DNA of 64,000 nt from Plantago ovata (lineage: Eukaryota; Streptophyta; Magnoliopsida; Lamiales; Plantaginaceae). The notes below the pieces were generated by a model. That model saw nothing but the letters and a program-made list of their open reading frames with translations, was not told the DNA's origin and searched no databases. The stretch covers positions 47,593,351 through 47,657,350 of the forward strand of contig CM051455.1 of the NCBI GenBank assembly GCA_028274465.1, given 5' to 3'. Every line of letters begins with the position of its first letter. The first letter of the stretch is position 1. A program made the translations under genes and the position numbers. Positions 1-13,690 of this stretch are shown here, in pieces.

Positions 1-1006
1 CAAAGTATATGCCAAAAACTTCAGCATCAACAAGTACGAGATTTACTACAAACAGATTCTACAAACACACAACGTAAACACGGTATTAGTTCTGACATTC
101 AAACAATCATCTATGCACGAGCCAGACTTTTTCGACACGTTCTGGCAACAACATTACTCAACATATACTCTCGAATTCACAAGCCATTTCAACTTGCATA
201 AAACCCAAAACAACTCGTGCAAGATGAATATACAGTCTACACAACAATCAGGTACTAGTAGTACTTTACAAGCAAGATTTCCAGAATTCCACACAGTTAC
301 ATTTAGGCACCTGAATAATGGGACATGCACTGGACATGCACTACATAAATAAAAACAGTGCTTGGAGAAGATACTGGCGTAGAAAGAATGGTCTAATTCG
401 GATATGAAATCAATTGAAAAGGCGGTGTGCCTAAGAAATGAAAACAGTAAAGCTTCCGACATTTGGATATCCAAGTATTCAACCTTGGAGGCTAATATTC
501 GGGGGTTTTTGGCAGATCTAATAGTCAAATTATCCCGTGGCACAAGAAATGGAAGTAATCTGCATTTTCATAAAAAAATACGAGGCAGGAATCTGCTAAA
601 AGCCACTAATAAGCTGGTGCTGACATTTCAGACTCCGAGTCCTATTGAGTATTGACTATGTATTAATATCAAGCCACTCAGATAAATTAGCGCATCAATA
701 GCCCCAGTAACATATCAAAAACAGAACGCAAATGCACAACGAACCAAATGCACAGCTACAAGAAAAGAATCGACATGGCTAAATACACAACAAATCTCTA
801 AGTATGAAGAAATTAAGATAACCAAGTAAATCAAGATGATGAAAGTTTCAATTATGATTTAATGTAATTGGTAAAGATTCAAAATTTTCAGACTTCAACT
901 AACAAATAATTTATAGGGGATTATAAGTTGTATGTATAACTTGTTACCATGTACATTAGACAAAGTATAAGCTACGCAGTATGTCAAATGTACACCTGAT
1001 GGTGCT
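1..1006. other. 3' flank of PRP40A, no gene seen
   Basis: Downstream of the PRP40A stop codon. Short open frames on both strands (for example 404-655 plus) show no recognisable domain and no splice-linked continuation. The stretch may hold the PRP40A 3' untranslated region and the tail of a neighbouring gene lying outside the window. Confidence 0.5.
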
Positions 1007-4000
1007 TCACCGGAGATCTTCATCATTGCCACGTGACCGATTCCTCCGCTCCTCCTTGTCTCTCCTCTCCTCTTTGTCTTTCCGCACTTCTTTGTCTTTA
1101 TCCTTACTTGAATGATCCCGGCTGTCACTCTTGTGCCTCTTCCTATGACTTCCAGAATCCCCTTCAGAAGACCGTCGCTTCTCGCCCTGCAATGTTGGAC
1201 GATTACATTTACTTAATACTTCAATAAAAAGGTCGCAGTGATTGCACAAATTCATTTCGCGCAACTTTTATGCAATTCTTCATAAAGAATTCAAATATTA
1301 TATGAGAAAATATTCGAAAGAAGCAAGAAACCTCTTTTGACTTCTTTGAATCTACACTCCGATCCCCACTGTCTTTCTTGTGTCTCTTCCGATGACTTCC
1401 GGAATCTGCTTCAGAAGATCGCTTATCACCCTATCACATTGAAAGGTCACGTCTACTTAGTACTAGAATAAAGAATTGGCAATTGTTGCACAAAGGTCAA
1501 ACAAGAATGTTTAACTTGTGCAACTTTATGCAAGCATTCCTTGAGAACATAAATTATTAAATACATATATTTGTAAAAAAGAAACCTGTTTCGACTTCTT
1601 TGAATCCTCGCTATGCCTATGGGACTTTGATTGGTCATGCTCCTCGTCTCCTAGAGTTGGTTTATCAGGAGAATCCCTATGTCTCTTGCTACGGTGTTTC
1701 CTGTCCCTGTCTCTGGATCTTCTGTGCTCCTCCACACCGTGAGAACCAGATCTATCACTATCTATTTCTTCTTTCTTACGCCTCTCTCTGTCCTTTCTAC
1801 TGTGGCTTCTCTTGTCTCTACTCTCCTTATCTTCCCTGCTCCTCTCCCTGTCCTTCTTATCCCTGTCCTTCCTTTCCTTTTCCTTCTTTGCCTGCACATA
1901 TGATGGCAAAATGATTCTTTGTTGAACATGACAAAACTGACTCATAAAAACACATGATTTCGAATCTGAGCAAATTAGTGCGTTTTCATGACATAATCTC
2001 GCACCTTTTCTTCTTTTCGTTTCCTTTCCTTCTCCTTTTCCTTTTCTTTTAATTCTCCGACTAATTTGTTGAAAACTTCATGGAAGAAGCTCTCTTCCCC
2101 TTTAAACCTGTCCAAGATATTAATTAATCAAATAAGTACTGGTCTGGAGTAATAAGAAAGTTGCATAAACAAATGAAGAAAAAATTTGCGTAAAATTTTA
2201 GTCTAATTCAAATGTAATAATTTCTATTCACAATAGATGGAAACAAAAAGAAGCAACAATCCCAAATAAAATGAGCTAATCACATCTCAAGCAGGAAAAC
2301 TAATTAAAAAATAAGTGTTTACACAAATAAAAGTTAGATATTACTGCATAGATTAATCTCGGGATTCTCATTAATAAGGAAATAGATAGTTCACCTCTCA
2401 TCAACAAGCAGTCTGCAATCCTCCCACTTTGAAGAAGCTGAAACGTCCTGCTTAGAAGCAAGAATTGTATTACAACATTAATCACAAAATAAGATTGTTA
2501 CAGGGAGGAATTTGAATGGAAGTCATAATACCTTTGAATTATATAAGAACTCATAAACATCATCAGCCAGACGTTGACGTCTCTTGGCTTCTTTTTCTTC
2601 TTTCTCCTTGGCTTTCTCCAGTAACTCATCAAATACAATCTGCAATATAGTAATGCATATACCAGATTTAGCAAGACAAATGACAAATGTTTTCATATCT
2701 TTTTCTTTTTTACCAAAAGAGAATTTATAATAGTGCTGGTTAGGATCAAAGAATAATTAATGCGAAATTTCTGGTGGCGCAAAGTGTGTGTAACCACAAC
2801 TAAGAGCATTTATTTTGCTTCTGAACTCAACCAAATTTTGAATTGCAACACGGTAGATAGTTTATAATAGCACATATTAAGAACGAAAAGAAAACATTTA
2901 CAAAATTCCTAGAAGTACAATATCCCCACCAAACAAAAATCGGAAATTTAGTGAGAGGAAAGAGCGTACTTTCAAGGTGGCATCTGATATCGGTTTTCTG
3001 CTAATTTCCTTAGAAAGTGCATCCTTGAAGTCTTCGACGTTCCAGCTCGTTGGCACGGATATCTGTGATCAAAGCAGAAGTTGATTAATTAACCGGGCCA
3101 AGAAAACAACAAACACCAGAAAGAACAACTGATACCTTTTCCATCTTCACTGCATCCTCTATGCGCTCCCTATCTTCTGTGTACTGAAATTCAGTAATCA
3201 AGCGGACTATTAGTGCACCAGTATCATGTCAAGTGTCAACAATCCAAAGAAAAAATGAAAAATAATAATGGCAAAATAAATATTCATTCGCATATATCAT
3301 TTTCCTCCACCTCTTACTAGTGTTTAATTGATTAAGTTATTTACAACAATAAGAATAACAGCCTCAAGTTTGTTACCTGTTTCTGAAGATCCTCTATAAC
3401 ATCATCGAACAACTCTTTTGGGGTACTCCCTGAGGTGTTTGAAGATACAGCTATATATGTAGACATCTCTTTAATCTATAACCAAATCAATGATAAGGAA
3501 TTAAGACAAGAGAAATATTATCCTATATTCTATTTTCTCAAAGCACAAACAAACCTTCATGCAATAATCACGCCAAATAGTATTGTGGACAATCATTCCA
3601 CTAGCAACATGCTCCTCCAACAGCTTCCGGAATTCATCACGATTCTTGCGTTCTGTTTTTCTCTGTTCTTCCTGTTTCAGAAAACAATAAATTTTGTTTT
3701 GAGAGAGGTAACCATAAAAATTGATAGCACAAGAAAGGGTTATTACGGCAAAATTATTGATGGAACACAGAATTAAAGCGTCAAGAATACTCGAGTTATT
3801 GCGCACAGCACACTCAAAAGCGAGTGCTTTTATGTAAGTACAGTGAAGTAACATATAACTTTCAAGAGTTAAATTTTTTAGTACAGCAGCACGTGTGTTT
3901 AAAATATAAAGTAACGTAAACAGTAGCATATGGAATATGAACTATGTTACCATTTTCAGTTTCCTTTGTTCCTCTTCTTCCTTCTCTAATTCGCGGACAT

Positions 4001-7000
4001 ACTCCTGAAACAAACCAACACAACAATAGTAACGACGAAACTTTATAAAAATTTCAATGCAACGTGCATGCTATAAGACAATTCACAAGAACATAGAGAG
4101 CTAGCATTACTTGGAAAAGTTCCAGTCGGTCTATTTTCTCAAGGCGGGAGCATCTGTCATCAACTTCTAACCGATTCTGAACTTTTCGCCATTGACTACT
4201 TGCCTGAGTAAAGAAGCAATAAGTATTAAGCTATCAATGTCAATTATTACAGCAATGAAAGAAGAACAAGCAAACAAATAAAAGTACCGTTATAAAGTCA
4301 CATGACTTTAGAAATGCCATATATTCCATTTGAAGTTGCTTTTGCTCCTCCAAAGCTTTTGCTCTCTCCTAGAAACGCAAACAAGATGCAAATGGGAAAA
4401 ATCATAAATTATTTCCAAGAAATATGATACACTTGATAAAATATATCCTTACAGTTAATAGATAATCCCTTGTGATACACACACACACAAAAAAAAAAAA
4501 GAAATCTAGTAAGAACTAATGGTGGATTTACACTGAACAACACAATCAGAATAGATATGATATTGTCATTAGCTGATAAAAGACAACATAATAAATCCTT
4601 GCTATATTACCAAGCAAAAGTTTTAACATTAAAGTTTTGTTTTCTAATGCGCAAGGGCCAAGGGATGCGCTGCGCTAGGACTGAATAAGAAGAAATCTTC
4701 TGCATCTGATTAGTATAGGAAACCAATATAGTCAAGATATCAATATTTCTAGGCATCACATCTTTTAGTGTAGAATTCAAGAAAACATTAAAAATGATTG
4801 AAAACAAAATCATAAAACTATTTATATAAGATCCAGACAGTGTACCTTTTTCCTAAGCTCCTCCATGTAATCAGCAAAGAGGTCCTCGCGTTCCAACTCT
4901 TTCTCAATGGCTTGAAACCTTTCATCGTTTTCAAACATAAATACTGCTTTGCTGCAAGAATAGAGCAATATGATTGTGAAATATGCACTTAATAAGTTGG
5001 GCAGTAAATGAACTTCAGTGGAAATAAATAAATAAATAAATAAATACTATAAAAGAAGACAAACCTCCATCTTGTCACTGATGTCAGATCTTCGGATTCC
5101 TGTGTGCATAGCATGAGGGAATTCAATTAATAAAAACCTTTGTGCTAAAAACATGTATCACGGATATCTTGTAGAATTTTTTAAGAGACATACTTCTAGC
5201 ATTTGAATAAAATCTTCACGTGCTTTCTTCTGTTTAGCACGTTTTTCCTCAGCTTCCAGTTTCTTCTTTTGCACAACAAACTGAAAAGCATGTCATATAC
5301 ATTATACATTATGAACTTGAAAGCAACAGTAGAGTATATGACAAAGAAAGCAGATCATGGCCATCAAAATGACTTTATTTGGTGAAAAATAATTACCTCA
5401 TTGAAAGCTTGCTTCCTCAATCCTGAAGTTTTCACGCCTGGATATCTCCGATCATCCATCACAGCCTTCATTGCTTGATCCCAGCTCCAGTTAGATCCAA
5501 CATTTCTCTCTTCTAATAGGGCTTTAAAGGCACTCTTTGCCTCCTAACACAGAAAATTATAAACATCAAATAGTGAAAGCTAATAATCCACAAAATTTGC
5601 ATAAAACTACATAGTCATTAAGAACATCTAGCACAATAAAAATTACAAAGCAGGCCAGGAATCTACAAGTAGCACAGAAAGTGCGCATACTCTCTGAATC
5701 TAAGCACACACGACACGTAGCTTTTACAGACAAATACATGTAACTGAACCAAAAATAACACTTTGTCTTCTTGTCTCTTGGAAAAATTAAATGAGAAATT
5801 TCTTGAAACTCTAGACCAACAAAAGCTAAAGTAGTATAACCAGAATTCAAGAACCACGGGCCATGATCTTAATGGAGAATCATGAATTCGGCCAACACAA
5901 AGGAAAATGCACATTTGACAGAACTGGGTGTGTGCGAGTGTTATGCAACTTTTCTGGCATCCTAGGCAAAAGGGGAACAAGAAAAAACAGAAAGATCTTT
6001 TGGTAAGTACCGTTTCTACTCCCAACGCAGTCTGACACAAGATCAGGAACTCAGTACCTAGAGGAGGGGTCACGTCTATTAAGCTGCATGCGGTATAACC
6101 GCATGGGCCCAATTTATAGTTTTTTATTCCTCCCCTGATTTATTTATCTTTGTTATTAATTGCACCATTACATCACTTTCTTTTATTTTCTCACCTTCAC
6201 ACCCCTCATCTTATTACTCCTTAACTTCTAGTAATTCTAATAGTTTTTTTCTTTTCCTTTCTATCTAATTACGTTCTGGACAAAATTATAATTATATTCT
6301 TATTTACTTGGCTTACTTTATAAAGTATTAATTAATTCAGAGTTACTCATTCGTCCCACAAAAGTTTACTCATTTTACTTTTTGAGTCGATTGAAAAAGA
6401 TAATTATAAATATTTCTCACTTAAGAACATGGGTGTTTTAATTTCTTAACTAAAACATCAATACTTCACCTATTCCATTACAGTTGAGCCATTTTAATTT
6501 TTTACGGTCAATATTTTTCAAATTTTACTGTAAATTACTTTTAGAATATAAATTTTTTTAAACGATAAATTTAACCTACCCTACTCGTACACTACTTCTT
6601 TACGACTTTACTTTATAGTTCAAATACACATATACCAACCTTATGTAACTTTTTGTGAACTTCAAAACAAAACATTAAAAAAAATTTGAAACATTTATGT
6701 GAACTTCAAACATAACATTAAATGTTCGTGTAACATTTTTTTCTGTTTGAAAAGAAAATACTCATATTATTAATTAAGAACCGATGTACTTAGTTATAAC
6801 TCTTTCATATTTTGAAAATTTAAAAAGTGCTAGATATATCCAGTGATAATTGTTTTAGGGGGTGAATGAATAAACAAAAAGGACAATTTAAGTTAGTTGG
6901 GGTAAAAAAATACTTGTTATTTCGAGAATAATATGTAGTTTTTCAATCGACTCAAAAATGGGTCAACTTTCGTGGGACAAAGAAGTAACTCTTAATTAAT

Positions 7001-10000
7001 ACTTTATAAGGTAAGCCAATCAAATATGAATATAATTTGGTCAAGAAACGTAAATTAAACAGAAAGGAAAAGAAGAAAAAACTATTAAAATTACTAGAAG
7101 TTAAGTAGTAATATGAGGGGCATAAAGTTGAGAAAATAATAGCAGGGATATAATGGTGCAATTGATAACGAAGACAACAATTTAGGAGAGGAATAAAAAA
7201 CTATAAATTGGGCCCATGATGTATAACAGCATGCGGCATAATATAAGTAACCCTAGAGGAGGTCATTTTTATACACCCACAAAGGGGCAAGTTTTTTCTT
7301 CTTATTTTTCATATAAATTAACAGATAATATTGGACCTAGTTACCAGTCATGCAGCAGGAGTTTTCATACATATTCAGGCATTCTAATTCGCAGAGCACT
7401 TATTTGTGAAAGACATAGTAGTTATTAAGAACACCTAGAGAAATAAAACAACAAAGCAGTCTAGTTGACCCCCCCCCCCTTCCTCTCTCCAAGTACACAA
7501 CATAACAGAGAGCAGATTTTACAAGAAACACAGCAGTCTTATTATTGGTAGTAACAAGAGAAAAAAAGGAAATTGGATTTCATAACCAAGACATAATTTA
7601 GTGATTACCTAGGTCGAAGCACTATACTAATGCTATGAATAACTAGGCATATTCATGCTTAGTATGTTACATACAGGACATTATCTGGTTTTACCTGTTT
7701 GTATAGAGAAATACACATAACCCGTCATATTTCGGTCACGGTTAAAATTATAGGTACTACCATTGCCATCATACAAAACCTTACATGCATTAACTCTCAG
7801 AATTATAGCATTTTATAACTACCGAAGAGGAGTCATAATAGCTATGTAAATACCAATATGAACAGTCAACTTACCTCTTGAGTTTCATAGAACAAGGGTC
7901 CTTGATCTACGTTTTTCCCTTCTGACGAATTGGTATCTCCACTTTCAGAAACTCCTGCACTAACGTTAACTTCCTGCTACACCATAAACAGACTTGATTA
8001 AAAGCCATGCAACTAAAACATGCATCTTTTTCACCACGTATAACCATAAAGTTTAAAAAGAATAAACATGTGAAGAAAGAAAAAACAACGTACATTACAT
8101 ACCTCTGAAGTTTGTGGTGCATTCGCAGATGAAGGCTCGCGTTCCTCCGTTACTACATAATCAGATGTTGTCCTGCAAAAGTGGTTTGAAAAACTTAAGA
8201 GATACATTTCTAAAACCACAACTTTAAGATATTAATGTATGTGCAATTACATTGTTGTAGCAGCAGGACTTGTTGTAGTAATGTCAACTGGTATGGTAGA
8301 TTCAAGAAGATCATGACAATCAGTATCACCCGAATTTGCAACTTCATCTTGTATGCTTGATGGTGCACAAGTTTCCGTAGATTCCGGATTAGCACCACTT
8401 GCTACTGGAACTGGACTTGATACCATTTGTTGTACCAATACAGATGTATCATTTACGATGGAGTCTGATGCCTTAATGGAAGTAAGATCAGCTGAAACAT
8501 CAAAATATACATCCTTGATTGTTGATGGCTCTTCACTGAGGCCCATATTTGCTCGTTCACGTGCCAGCTATACACAATCATCATTTCTAATTAAGCAAAA
8601 GTATGTTGCATGATATTAAATTTACAGAATTAAGATCCATATAGGGTTAAGCAGATGCTGAGTACCTTCACTTCATCCGGGATTCTCCATTTGGATATTT
8701 TAGTAACTTTATTATAGTAAAACCTGCAGAACAGTCGAAACATGTCAATAGAATGATGGAATCAAAAAGAAAGGAAAAAATAAAGGGAGGTAATTGTACA
8801 AAAATGCAGCCGGGGTATGTTTAAACCACTGTTAAACTTAACACCCATAATTTACATACTTTCTCCCCTCAGTTGTCGTGCATTCTTTCCAGTCAGTGGT
8901 AGCATCTGCTTTCTGTAATCCATGCAAAATTGAATTAGTGGAATGTCGACAAAGAGCATTTTCACTTTTGGCACCCAACTAATTATCAGAAAGCTGATAC
9001 AATGAAGTCAAATAAACATAATCATGATTCATGTCAAGCAGAAACCTTTACCACTGAAACTAAGCTCATATCCTAAGATAGAGATTTACTTGTGAATGAA
9101 GTAAATCAAATTCATTGAACATTAAACTCAATGACATAGAAGATCAAATTCCAATTTTACATTGTAAATGAAACAATTGACCATGTGACCTTTCTTTTGC
9201 CAAAATAACACAAATTCACAAAATTAATTAATATCTAAACATTACATACACATTATTTTGATTCAAGGAAAGTATCAAGAACAGTAAAAACATATTAAAT
9301 GGGGAAGCTGAAGTACAACTTACTTCATTTTCCGTCATCAATTCTAATGGCTTCTCCCATGAAGACGCCCTCAGTTTCTTGTTGTAATAAAATCTGGAGT
9401 TCATAATAATTTATGAGATTAGACAACTTGAGGATGACCAATATAAGCTATGAAATGTCTTTACAAATCCAGCAGCAGTTGATGATGCAGGTACTTGCCA
9501 GTTACAATTAACAATTAACAGCATCCTTATTCGGCACATGGCATTCAATACTGAATATAGTGCCCCATCTATATTTATTGATCGGTGAGCATTAGGAAAA
9601 CGACAAACTTATATGATTAAATGAATTTTCGTTTGTTGTAAAGGTATGTTCTGCATATCAGTCAGAATATCCCATGTTCAATATCAATATTTATAATTTT
9701 TTTTTTTTTTTTTGAAACGGCAATAACTATCAGAGGTTTATAAGCTACGATTTAAGTAAGAAAAAAGAATTAAACAGGCATAAGCATAACCACTTACTTC
9801 TTTCCGTCACGAGTATGTTCTATCCAATCTGATGAAGCCTTTTCAACAATATCAGGTTTAGTAATGTTTACCTGACAGTAAAATAATTATCAGTGAGAAC
9901 ATGCAAACTAAAATTATTATATTATTAATATTTATTTTTTTAAGTAAATTTATCAGAAAGAACATTGACAGCAGAAATCCCTCAATTAATTGATCATTGT

Positions 10001-11451
10001 CAAGACTTACTTCCTCAGTTTGTTGAGAAGGCTTATCCAATTGTACATTTTGATTCCTATTAGAAGCCTGCTGCAGTGGCACGGCACTTGGCTCCCCAGT
10101 CTGCTGCAAAGGGGCAACAGAAAGTATGTTCTTGTTTCCAGTTGAAAACCATGGCCGGACCCCAACGATTTGTTCCACGCCTTGTTGTGGAGGCTTAGGC
10201 ACAGGCGCCATTTGAGTTCCGGTAGGAGGAAACCACGATTGTCCTCCAGCACTGAAACTGGGAATATTCGTCTGTGGCATTGACTGGTGGATTGTGGGGC
10301 CCACATTACTTTGTTGACCAATAGATGATGAGGGTAACTAAAATATAAATCAAGTATTAATAAGATATTTGCATGGTGTTTTATAGAGAAAGCATGCACA
10401 ATGGCCATAATTGATATTTACAGCGTAAGGTGCAGGAGCTGAACCACCAAAACTGGGCATGAAGTGGTTAGACATTTGCGGTAGTGTTGGAGCAGACATC
10501 ACAGTTCTGACGGGCTGAAAATCCGGCTGTGGAAGTGGTGGCCCTACAAGACCAGGTCTTTGGGGTTGTGGCTGCGGGGGAGTCGCTTGTTGATACTGTG
10601 GAGGGTGAGACGCCATCCCCATGTTTGAATGTCCAATTTGCTGAAATTGCTGGGCTGCCCTTGGAACAAAAGGTTGTTGCGGTGGTGGAGGAGCCCCAGG
10701 CCGGAACTACGTAATAAGATTAAAGTATTAATTACAAGAAGAAAATTCAAAACACCTTTAAAATTAGAGTTAGGGGCTTAGGGCCTCACTTGCATAGGCA
10801 TTGGGGGAGGAACCATATGACCAATTGGAAGAGGAGGCTGAAGTGGCTATTTTCCAGATATCAATATGAAACAAGAAAAAAGAAAAAGCTACGTTAAGGT
10901 ACTTGTACAGCAGAAAACCAACATTGAAGGTTTGTAATTTTGTGCTAGAAACACGATAAGAGGATGTGATCTTTTTGGCATGTCACAATACGAAGAGAGT
11001 AAGATATACATATACAACTACTGCACCATAATTACACCTGGGATACGCTTGGTTCAATAACTGTATGAGTATATAATGACTAATAAGCGCACTAGTGTAA
11101 GAAAACAAAAGTCTTTCAGTACTTAATAGGTGGCCCATGCACAAGCAATCTTATCAAAATATACATAATCGATCATCATTCTCCTAAGCATGTTATCTAT
11201 GGCATCTACACTATCTACATGTGTCAAGTATGCTGCAATGGTTCTACATCTGAGACATATATCACTGTGCCTAAGATGCTCATCTCAATTGCTGCAACTT
11301 CACATTATATATCCTTTTTTATCTTTTGAAACATTAAACCTAGCAAAATATGAGAAATATCTTGCAGGCAAAAGGAAACCATTGATACAGTATTCATAAA
11401 GCATCTCATAAATGTTACCTGCAAGCCTGTGAACTGAGAATTGTTCGCCAT
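1007..11451 (-). CDS. PRP40A: Pre-mRNA-processing protein 40A (WW-FF splicing factor)
   Basis: U1 snRNP-associated factor; in this family WW domains bind proline-rich splicing factors and FF domains bind the phosphorylated RNA polymerase II tail and partner proteins. I place 28 coding exons, right ends at 11451, 10846, 10706, 10337, 9872, 9393, 8912, 8723, 8567, 8172, 7976, 5543, 5280, 5099, 4951, 4368, 4203, 4005, 3671, 3475, 3183, 3062, 2639, 2447, 2107, 1891, 1430 and 1186. The protein is about 1,084 aa: Pro/Gln-rich N-terminus (1-234), WW1 (about 245-278) and WW2 (about 286-318), five FF domains (about 483-890), then a Lys/Arg/Asp/Glu/Ser-rich tail ending GNDEDLR. Start MANNSQF follows a 5' leader intron. 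Two single-base insertions in homopolymers (9840-9844 and 3960-3963) break the frame as sequenced; exon lengths sum to 3,257, two more than a multiple of three. Likely assembly errors. Confidence 0.9.
6068..7251. mobile_element. Mutator-like foldback element (long-TIR MITE) in PRP40A intron
   Basis: The element lies in the 2.3-kb intron between PRP40A exons 11 and 12. It is flanked by an 11-bp direct repeat, CCTAGAGGAGG, at 6057-6067 and 7252-7262. Its ends are inverted: GTCACGTCTATTAAGC on the left pairs with GTTACTTATATTATGC read from the right. The inverted similarity runs inward at least 330 bp, including GGGCCCAATTTATAG near both ends and the Ser/Asp-free A/T-rich stretch about 6345-6400 against 6935-6995. 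No transposase frame is present. Long inverted arms with a 9-11-bp target duplication fit the Mutator superfamily; a transcript through the intron would form a long hairpin. Confidence 0.8.
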
Positions 11452-11470
11452 TTAAGGGAGAGACAGTTTT

Positions 11471-12900
11471 CTGAAACAAATATGCAGAAGATAAAAAAAG
11501 AATTAGTGAAGCCAACTGAAAGAAGTTGTTAATCATACAAATACAAAATTATATAATGAACAAACAGTTTTAGAGGCCACAAACTCACAAATCAGATCAA
11601 ACAAGACACAGCATGAAGAAAGAAAATGACAAAATGAACCATGATATGGAAGTAAGTTGCATGAAATAATTCGAATACGACAATATTTAATTCATGACCG
11701 CCAATCAATCCGACCGTTACTTCAGTTGTACGCAGACCCTATCATATTTACCTCGTGACTGATACAAAAGAATTCAAATAAACACAACTAAAAGGATTAA
11801 TGTAGCAATGATACCAACCAAGGCAAACTCAATATATACAGTAGCATAACTAAAGTTACATCTATCCTATTTGCTCAAAGTACTTCTTTGTAAGCAAGAC
11901 TCGATACAAGTATAAACAAGGCCTCACTACCATTATAATCCCTGTCCATCCCCTTGTTTTTTCATTAAAATGCATGGATCTAGGGTTCTGCTAGGGTTTT
12001 ATCTTACTGCTAAAAATTCCCGATGATAAAGAATTGCAACCCATCAAAATTTTCTAAAATTCGTTTTATTTTGCACCACAAAATCTGTGTCTTACAAAGC
12101 AAAAAAAAAATGATAAAAACAAATTTTGCTGGTTTATTGAAGATTCTAGAAATTCATCCAAAACCCAAAACTGATTGACAGAGCAGCAATCACTGTTTTT
12201 TGAAAGTAAACCAAGAATAAAACCACGAAAACTCGTTTCTGTTTCCCATGGATTCTAATCAAAATTAGAAACAGATAAAACAAAAATCAATACAAACAAG
12301 CAAACAAACAAAAGATTGAAATTTCTCAGAATTCCAAGGCCAAACAAGATATAGATAAACAAACAGCAAGACTTAATCTTTTCTTCAATCAAAATCAAAA
12401 ACACCACAACAAAAAGAGAGTATCAAAAACACCACTCACAATCTGACTCCAAATGTTCGATAAATTCAGTAGAGCCGCAATCATATAAATTAAAGGGTTT
12501 AACACATTGCAAGAAAAAAAGCATAGAAATTAAAATTAATACCTCGTTTATGTATACAGAATCGAACAAGGCCGCTACACTGATAGAGATATATATATAG
12601 AGGCAAAAGCTCACAAAAGTGCCAGGGGAATTTATATTTATGAATTAGTGACCAAAAATAAAAGAGGAAAACTTTTGACGGGATTGAAAAGGGAACCTTT
12701 TAATTGTAGATGAATTTAGATGAAACCGATAGAAATCAGGCAAGTGATATGAAAGGAAGAATTGTGGATTGCTTTTTCTGCAGATTCTGTATGCAGAAAC
12801 TGGGGAAACTGTTATGAATTAGAAGAGCTAGCTGCTGCTGCTACTCAGTCTCACACTCTATTATTCTTTGCCTTTCTCCTTTGTTTGTCACTTTGTATTC
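11471..12900 (-). promoter_or_regulatory. PRP40A 5' leader with leader intron and proximal promoter
   Basis: The start codon at 11451 sits 19 bases inside an exon whose acceptor is TTTGTTTCAG. A fitting donor (GAG|GTATTAA) lies at about 12542, giving a leader intron 11471-12542. The first untranslated exon would begin near 12.85 kb. The WW-only paralog at 16.7-21.1 kb has the same design, a leader intron of similar size ending TTTCAG just before the ATG. Transcript data would fix the cap site. Confidence 0.55.
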
Positions 12901-13005
12901 AATTCTTTTGACCTTTTTATACTTATTTGCACTTTGACTCTTTAGTCTTTATTAGCCTTTTGGAGAATAATACTATGGTTTATATTAATTTTTTTTTAAA
13001 GAAAT

Positions 13006-13690
13006 AACCGAGAAAGGTTTTCGATTTCGATAACGTTTACGTTTACTATGAAAAGTTGAATCGCAACACCTTATACGAAAGTCAGATAACATTTTTAAAC
13101 GTTGAAGAATGACCTAGAAAGGTTTTAGATTTCAGTAACGGTTAATACGAAAGGTTCAATCGCAACATTTTGTACGATAGGTCGGATAACTTTTCTAAAA
13201 GTTGAAGAGTGGCCTAAAAAGGTTTTAGATTTCAATAACGTTTAGTATGAAAGGTTAAATCGTGATACTTTATACGATAAGTTATGGGTTAAAAGTTGAA
13301 GAATAACCTAGAAAGGTTATAGATTTCAATAACGTTTAGTACGGACGTTTTGAATCGCAATACTTTGTACGTAAATCAGATAACGTTTTGAAAAGTTGGA
13401 GAGTAACCTAGAAATGTTTTAAATTTCGAAACGTTTAGTACGAAAGTTCGAATCGCATCACTTTATACGATAAGTCAAATAATATTTATAGGTTAAAAGA
13501 TGTAGAATGACCTAGAAAGATTTTAGATTTCGATACATTTAATACGAAAGGTTGAATGGCAACACCTTACACAATACATCGGATAACATTTATAGGTTTT
13601 AAGTTGAAGAATAACCTAAAACTAAAGGTTTTAGATTTTGATAACGTTTAGTACGAAAGATTGAATCGCGACACCTTATAAGATAAGTAA
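13006..13690. repeat. Seven-copy ~100-bp minisatellite upstream of PRP40A
   Basis: Units start near 13006, 13111, 13211, 13305, 13405, 13509 and 13610, a period of 94-105 bp. Each begins like ACCTAGAAAGGTTTTAGAT and continues with a conserved ATAACGTTTAGTACGAAAGG block, then a run like TTATACGATAAGTCAGATAAC. The copies differ by several substitutions, so the array is not recent. It lies a few hundred bases upstream of the presumed PRP40A cap site. Confidence 0.85.

Noticed and set aside
404..655. Possible small gene of 83 aa
   Set aside because: No domain, no start context, no splice partner; random-looking composition.
3555..4005. Alternative acceptor in PRP40A exon 19 that would rescue the frame after exon 18
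   Set aside because: A CAG before AACGCAAG restores frame on paper but has a purine-rich upstream tract and would delete conserved residues; a homopolymer error is simpler.
9690..9780. Poly(T) run followed by GAAACGGC in a PRP40A intron
   Set aside because: Resembles the 3' end of a LINE or SINE, but no further element sequence or target duplication could be shown.
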